From: Flavobacterium sp. ALD4
GTDB lineage: Bacteria; Bacteroidota; Bacteroidia; Flavobacteriales; Flavobacteriaceae
Direction: 5' to 3'
Assembly: GCF_002836475.1 (NCBI RefSeq)
Contig: NZ_PJBJ01000022.1
Coordinates: 62,001 to 126,000, forward strand
Length of the DNA stretch: 64,000 nt
Both the position numbers and the translations under genes were made by a program. This document shows positions 59,759 through 64,000 of the stretch, one piece after another; the stretch's first letter is position 1; each line of letters starts with the position of its first letter. The notes under the pieces were generated by a model. It was given only the letters and a program-made list of their open reading frames with translations. It was not told the origin of the DNA and made no database searches.

Positions 59759-61105
59759 ATGAATAAGAGACACCATTCCAATAATATCCTTTTGAATTTA
59801 GGTATCGAAAACCTAAATGAAATGCAGGAAGCTGCGCAAGAAACAATATTAAATGATAATAACGTTTTGTTGCTTTCACCTACAGGTTCAGGGAAAACCT
59901 TGGCTTTTTTATTGCCTATATTAGAGATGTTACAACCCGAAATTCTTTCGGTTCAATGTTTAATTCTGGTTCCTTCTAGGGAGTTAGGACTGCAAATTGA
60001 ACAAGTTTGGAAGAAAATGGGTACCGACTATAAAGTAAATGTATGTTATGGTGGTCACTCCATCGACACCGAAATCAAGAACTTAAGCAATCCGCCGGCT
60101 GTTTTAATAGGAACTCCCGGACGTATTGCAGATCATATTGATAGGGGGACTTTTAGAGTAGATAAAATTCAAACGTTGATTTTGGATGAATTTGACAAAT
60201 CATTGCAACTTGGTTTCCATGAGCAAATGTCATTCATCATTGGTAAATTAACCAAATTGAACAAACGCGTTTTAGTTTCGGCAACTTCAGATATTGAGAT
60301 TCCAAGATACACCAGAGTAGTAAATCCGACGATTTTGGACTTTATTCCAGAAAATGAAGAAGAAACTAATCTTTCCACAAAATTGGTTGTTTCCAAGGAA
60401 AAGGATAAGATTGGAAGTTTGTTTAACCTTATTTGCTCGTTGAAATCGCAATCGGCAATCGTTTTTTGCAATCATAGAGATGCTGCAGAACGCATCAGTG
60501 ACACTTTAAATGAAAAAGGGATCTATTCCACCTATTATCATGGCGGAATGGATCAGGACGAGAGAGAACGAGCTTTAATCCAATTTAGAAACGGAAGTGT
60601 GAGTTATTTGATTACTACTGATTTAGCGGCCCGTGGTCTTGATATTCCCGAAATGAATCATGTTATCCACTATCATCTACCTTCAAAAGAGGATGAATTC
60701 ACGCATAGAAACGGTAGAACTGCCCGTATGCTAGCTACAGGAACGGCCTATGTCATCGCTCATGAGAGTGAGAAAAAAATGGATTACATTAATTACGGAA
60801 TGGAAGTTTTTAAATCGGAAAGTGCTTCATTGCCTAAACCTCCGGAGTTTCAAACCATTTACATAAGTGGCGGAAAGAAAAATAAATTGAATAAAATTGA
60901 TATCGTAGGTTTCTTTTCTCAGAAGGGAAAACTGGAAAAAGGAGATTTAGGTTTAATTGAAGTAAAAGATTTTATTTCTTTTGCGGCAGTAAAATTTAAT
61001 AAAGTAAAAGACCTGCTTCATAACATCCAGGATGAAAAAATGAAGGGCAAAAAGTTTAAAATCGAAGTAGCTAGAAAAGTGATTAAGAAAGAAGAGGAGT
61101 CTTAG
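59759..61105 (+). CDS. DEAD-box RNA helicase (DbpA-like)
   Basis: A 448-residue helicase with motifs in order: LLSPTGSGKTLAFLLP (I), LVPSRELGLQIEQVW (Ia), LILDEFDKSLQLGF (II, DEFD in place of DEAD), VSATSD (III), IVFCNHRDAAERI (IV) and HRNGRTARMLATG (VI, usually HRxGRTGR). The C-terminal 75 residues (TIYISGGKKNKLNKIDIVGF) look like the DbpA RNA-binding domain that targets 23S rRNA helix 92. It probably acts in ribosome assembly. The DEFD and RTAR changes are seen in this flavobacterial subgroup as I recall. A hairpin terminator follows. Confidence 0.9.
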   Translation: MNKRHHSNNILLNLGIENLNEMQEAAQETILNDNNVLLLSPTGSGKTLAFLLPILEMLQPEILSVQCLILVPSRELGLQIEQVWKKMGTDYKVNVCYGGHSIDTEIKNLSNPPAVLIGTPGRIADHIDRGTFRVDKIQTLILDEFDKSLQLGFHEQMSFIIGKLTKLNKRVLVSATSDIEIPRYTRVVNPTILDFIPENEEETNLSTKLVVSKEKDKIGSLFNLICSLKSQSAIVFCNHRDAAERISDTLNEKGIYSTYYHGGMDQDERERALIQFRNGSVSYLITTDLAARGLDIPEMNHVIHYHLPSKEDEFTHRNGRTARMLATGTAYVIAHESEKKMDYINYGMEVFKSESASLPKPPEFQTIYISGGKKNKLNKIDIVGFFSQKGKLEKGDLGLIEVKDFISFAAVKFNKVKDLLHNIQDEKMKGKKFKIEVARKVIKKEEES

Positions 61106-61215
61106 TATTTAGCGATCAGTAAACAGTGTTCAGTTTTTTGTTGAAGTATTCATTAGTAAGTCCTTAATGGCTTTGAATTGAAAATACTCGATTTGAGTTT
61201 TTAAAAATATTAAAT

Positions 61216-61256
61216 AAAAAAACGTTAGCAGAAAATGTATTGCTAACGTTTTTCTT
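61216..61256. terminator. Bidirectional terminator after the DEAD-box gene
   Basis: Perfect arms aacgttagca / tgctaacgtt with a ten-base loop, five A before and T after. It stands between the helicase gene and the convergent phnA gene. Confidence 0.85.
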
Positions 61257-61335
61257 ATGCTTTTATCTCTCTAATACTGTAAACCGAGACTGAATGCTTT
61301 TCCAGTTCAAACACTGTGAATTGAGACACTGCAAA

Positions 61336-61914
61336 CTATAATTTCTTCACGTATTGTGTAATGATTACGATAGTTTGTCCGTCCACTTTACCTTCAATGA
61401 ACTCGGCATTGTCATGATCCAGTCTGATGTTACGCACTGCAGTTCCCTGTTTTGCAACCATACTCGAACCTTTTACTTTCAAATCCTTGATCAAAACTAC
61501 TGAGTCACCTACTGCTAAAATAACTCCGTTGCTGTCTCTGTGGATCACCTTATTTTCATCTTCTTCCCCTTCACCCGTTGCTTGAGCCCAGGCTAAAGTG
61601 TCTTCGTCTAAATACATTTGGTCGATTAATTCTTGAGGCCAACCAGCAGAACGTAAACGGCTCAACATTCTCCAAGACACTACTTGTACTGCAGTATGCT
61701 CGCTCCACATGCTGTCGTTTAAACATCTCCAATGGTTTAGATCTTCGTTACCCGGAGTTTCAATTTGGTCTATACAGGTACTGCAAGCCAGAATACTTTC
61801 GTTTAATCCACCTTTTTTGGTCGGTAGTACTTCATATATTTTTAGGTTTTCAGTTGCTGCACAAAGTTCACATTTCGATCCGCTTCTTTTGTTTAATTCT
61901 CTTTCTATGCTCAT
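61336..61914 (-). CDS. phnA: PhnA domain protein (alkylphosphonate utilisation-like)
   Basis: A 192-residue protein with two Cys pairs (KCELCAATENL and ACSTCIDQIE) forming a zinc ribbon, and a C-terminal YjdM/PhnA domain (VILAVGDSVVLIKDLKVKGS, KQGTAVRNIRLDHDNAEFIE). PhnA-domain proteins are widespread and were named from the E. coli phn region, but are not needed for phosphonate use; function is unclear. Cytoplasmic, length typical for Bacteroidota members. Its leader region contains short repeats shared with other gaps. Confidence 0.87.
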   Translation of the reverse strand: MSIERELNKRSGSKCELCAATENLKIYEVLPTKKGGLNESILACSTCIDQIETPGNEDLNHWRCLNDSMWSEHTAVQVVSWRMLSRLRSAGWPQELIDQMYLDEDTLAWAQATGEGEEDENKVIHRDSNGVILAVGDSVVLIKDLKVKGSSMVAKQGTAVRNIRLDHDNAEFIEGKVDGQTIVIITQYVKKL

Positions 61915-62036
61915 TGTTGAAATTTGTTATGATGTGGCGAAAATAAGATTATTACGTACTTTTCGCAAGTTTGTTATTTTTATTGGTTTTGTGCTCGTTG
62001 AGAAAGTATAGAATACTTTTTTCTTAAACACATAGT

Positions 62037-62050
62037 CCCGAAGCTTCGGG
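62037..62050. repeat. 14-base palindrome cccgaagcttcggg
   Basis: A perfect palindrome upstream of phnA; a looser relative, tcccgaagttttggga, lies at 18602-18617. Similar short palindromes are scattered in Flavobacterium gaps as I recall, so this may be a dispersed element. Confidence 0.55.
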
Positions 62051-62175
62051 GCATAGATTTTTATGTTGTAATAAAAGGTATTTCATTTTCTTTAGAGAAC
62101 AGCCCTTTCGCTACATGCTGAATACTCAAAACTGAATTGGTAACACACTGACTAGTGCAATCTGAATACCGAAAA

Positions 62176-62631
62176 CTATTTAACTCTCACCGCTTTAGGG
62201 ACTAGCATTTGGTATTCACCGCCGTTTCGGAGTACGTCCCGTACGATGCTGGAACTAATGTACGAAGTACGTGCCGCAGTCAACAAAAATACCGTTTCTA
62301 TTTTGGACAGATGCCTGTTCGTGTGTGCAATGGCTTTTTCGAATTCAAAATCGGCAGGATTACGCAAACCACGCAGAATAAAATCGGCTTTGATTCTATG
62401 ACATAAATCAATCGTCAGACCTTCATAGGTGATCACCGTAACTTTTGGCTCATCTTTGAATGTTTCCTCGACAAAGCGCTTTCTGTCTTCCAAGGAAAAC
62501 ATGTATTTCTTTTCGGCATTAACACCTATTGCAATCACTATTTCGTCAAAAAGGGAAACCCCTCTTTTTATAATGTCTTCATGTCCTAGTGTTATGGGGT
62601 CAAACGATCCTGGAAATATGGCTTTTCTCAT
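62176..62631 (-). CDS. coaD: Phosphopantetheine adenylyltransferase
   Basis: A 151-residue enzyme of full family length. FPGSFDPITLGHEDIIKRGV holds the T/HxGH nucleotide-binding motif, FILRGLRNPADFEFE the substrate loop and SYISSSIVRDVLRNGGEYQM the C-terminal ISSxxVR motif. It adenylates 4'-phosphopantetheine to dephospho-CoA, the penultimate step of coenzyme A synthesis, in the cytoplasm. It lies 62 bases past the start of the zinc-ribbon membrane protein gene upstream and reads in the same direction. Confidence 0.95.
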   Translation of the reverse strand: MRKAIFPGSFDPITLGHEDIIKRGVSLFDEIVIAIGVNAEKKYMFSLEDRKRFVEETFKDEPKVTVITYEGLTIDLCHRIKADFILRGLRNPADFEFEKAIAHTNRHLSKIETVFLLTAARTSYISSSIVRDVLRNGGEYQMLVPKAVRVK

Positions 62632-62693
62632 TTGTTTAAGATTTTAAAATTTAGATTCTTTACTTAGTATTAATATAAAAAAAATAGAAATTG

Positions 62694-63302
62694 TTAATCG
62701 CGGTCTATTTGATAGATTATTCTTTTATCAAATAATTCTTTCAGGTTTTCTTTTGAGAAAAACTGTGTTCTCTTGTAATTTTCATCAATATCTATTTCGT
62801 TAATTCCTGTTCCACTGCTCGTTTCCATATCATTAAGGTAGATATTAACACTGTCTCTAATGACTGATTTAACTTTTAAAGTAGAAAAGTGTCCATCGTT
62901 ATTTATTCGATAAATATCACCAGTAAAAGGATTTTGTATGTATGTTTTTTCAGCTTTTTCAGCTCGAATTCCAGTATAAATGGCAACTGACATTAAAGCT
63001 GCTAATAAAAAGGAACCTGAAAATTGCCATACGGGAGTTTTTACAGGACTCTTTTTATATTGTTTCTGGAAGATGTTTTTAATTTCATAAGGTAATTCTA
63101 TTAATTTATATATCTTTTTGCAATTGTCGCACTCTACTATAATTGTTCGTTTAATTGGAGCAGTTGGTATGATGATAACATTTACAAAGCCCCCGTATAT
63201 TGAGAATTTTAATCCGTTTTTAAAATTACAATTTGGGCACAATGAATTTTCAATAGTTCCCGTTTGTATTTTTTTTACGTTACGACCTATATTTAGTAGC
63301 AT
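62694..63302 (-). CDS. Zinc-ribbon membrane protein of unknown function
   Basis: A 202-residue protein that I do not recognise. Residues 22-65 have two Cys pairs, LCPNCNFKNGL and VECDNCKKIY, of a zinc ribbon (the first near residue 22, the second near 58). One membrane helix follows at about 93-112 (SGSFLLAALMSVAIYTGI), and the C-terminal 90 residues form a soluble domain (TYIQNPFTGDIYRINNDGHF). The topology suggests a cytoplasmic zinc ribbon and a periplasmic tail. It lies 40 bases past the ddl stop and reads in the same direction as ddl and coaD, so it may be part of that transcript. Function unknown. Confidence 0.75.
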   Translation of the reverse strand: MLLNIGRNVKKIQTGTIENSLCPNCNFKNGLKFSIYGGFVNVIIIPTAPIKRTIIVECDNCKKIYKLIELPYEIKNIFQKQYKKSPVKTPVWQFSGSFLLAALMSVAIYTGIRAEKAEKTYIQNPFTGDIYRINNDGHFSTLKVKSVIRDSVNIYLNDMETSSGTGINEIDIDENYKRTQFFSKENLKELFDKRIIYQIDRD

Positions 63303-63342
63303 AAGTCAAGTATTAATTACTAATTAAGACAATGTTTCTTGA

Positions 63343-64000
63343 TTATAATGCCAATTCTATAGCATTCGTAAACAAATCTTCTAGTGAAATTCCTGCTGCT
63401 AACGATTGTTGCGGAAGTAGACTTTCTGATGTCAGACCGGGTACAGTATTCATCTCTAGCATGAAGGGCTCGTCCTCTACAATAATAAACTCCGTTCTCG
63501 AGAAGCCTTTGATCCTTAGTAACTCATAAGCGCGCTTCGCTATAGCGCCCACTTTCTCCGTCATTTCATCAGAAATTCGTGCCGGTGTGATTTCTTGGGA
63601 TTTTCCGAGATATTTAGCTTCATAGTCAAAGAATTCATTTTCTGAAACAATTTCAGTGATGGGCAAAACGGTTGTTATTCCTTTATAGTTGATTACGCCC
63701 ACTGAAACTTCAGTACCGTCAAGGAAGCTTTCTATGATGATTTCGTTATCTTCCACATAGGCTACTTCTATGGCAAGGGGCAACTCGGCTTCGGTTTTTA
63801 CTTTTGAAATTCCAAAACTGGAACCTGCTTTATTGGGTTTCACAAAACAAGGTAATCCCACTTTTTTCACTATTTCGTCTGTGTAGATTTTGTCGCCTTT
63901 GTTCAAGTAATAGGAAACTGCGCTTTTTATTCCGTATGGTTTTAATACCGAGAGGAAGTCTCTTTTGTTGAACGTGAGCGCCGCTTGGTAATAATCACAT
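63343..64000 (-). CDS. ddl: D-alanine--D-alanine ligase, 3' part, 5' end outside window
   Basis: The frame is open to the window edge, so the C-terminal 218 residues are seen. The ATP-grasp features are present: KVGLPCFVKPNKAGSSFGIS (ATP-binding), IIIESFLDGTEVSVGVINY, and EPFMLEMNTVPGLTSESLLP with the metal-binding Glu-x-Asn. It joins two D-alanines for the peptidoglycan pentapeptide. The edge reads YYQAALTFNKRDFLSVLK, matching the start of the central domain in homologues. The N-terminal half lies outside the window, so the start cannot be set. Confidence 0.93.
   Translation of the reverse strand, partial: CDYYQAALTFNKRDFLSVLKPYGIKSAVSYYLNKGDKIYTDEIVKKVGLPCFVKPNKAGSSFGISKVKTEAELPLAIEVAYVEDNEIIIESFLDGTEVSVGVINYKGITTVLPITEIVSENEFFDYEAKYLGKSQEITPARISDEMTEKVGAIAKRAYELLRIKGFSRTEFIIVEDEPFMLEMNTVPGLTSESLLPQQSLAAGISLEDLFTNAIELAL

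Noticed and set aside
1..64000. CRISPR arrays, tRNA and rRNA genes
   Set aside because: No regularly spaced direct repeats, no clover-leaf-like or rRNA-like sequences were seen in any gap.

Overview
The window is AT-rich chromosomal DNA of a member of the Bacteroidota, most likely a Flavobacterium. Supporting signs are type IX secretion proteins with a gliding-type C-terminal domain, promoters of the TTG / TAnnTTTG type, near absence of Shine-Dalgarno sequences, family-specific genes (OstA-like protein, DUF5606, multi-DUF349 protein) and many SPxx-Q signal peptides and lipoprotein signals. I see no rRNA, tRNA, CRISPR array, prophage or intact insertion sequence. Some 60 protein genes are supported; two are cut by the window edges (1..803 and 63343..64000).

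Layout. 1-4.9 kb: two T9SS cargo genes and an ABC exporter pair. 4.9-6.4 kb: a decayed PAS histidine kinase / response regulator pair. 6.6-15.9 kb: an accessory-looking block holding a kinase-like protein of unknown function, a lipoprotein, a 1242-residue outer-membrane fusion (phosphatase + kinase-like segment + beta-barrel), an HD phosphohydrolase fused to a Pycsar-type effector membrane domain, and a GAF-domain protein. 16-22.7 kb: small and housekeeping-like genes interrupted by a decayed LytTR regulator. 22.8-25.9 kb: heme A synthase, CCA-adding enzyme, tRNA threonylcarbamoylation. 26.3-30.1 kb: an LPS-core style locus (Kdo-kinase-like protein and three glycosyltransferases). 30-39 kb: dapD, ruvX, mqo, FUSC transporter, def, DUF5606, mazG, amino acid permease. 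39.4-39.9 kb: remnant of a berberine-bridge-type oxidoreductase. 40-47.5 kb: DUF349 protein, aroE, TPR protein, aminotransferase, OstA. 47.7-64 kb: periplasmic alpha-amylase, a LUD-cdsA-psd-ACBP-SOD operon, rsfS-ftsH, birA, pyrE and a divergent NUDIX gene, M14 peptidase, DEAD-box helicase, phnA, coaD and the 3' end of ddl.

How genes work together. LUD-cdsA-psd-ACBP-SOD looks like one transcription unit built around phosphatidylethanolamine synthesis. rsfS-ftsH, TPR-aroE, pyrE-SRPBCC and OstA-aminotransferase are further tight pairs. Several sensory genes (PAS kinase, receiver protein, LytTR regulator) are broken, so this strain has lost local signalling capacity. Most worth a second look are the 8593-12321 fusion protein and its neighbours, including the HD-PycTM protein that has no cyclase beside it.
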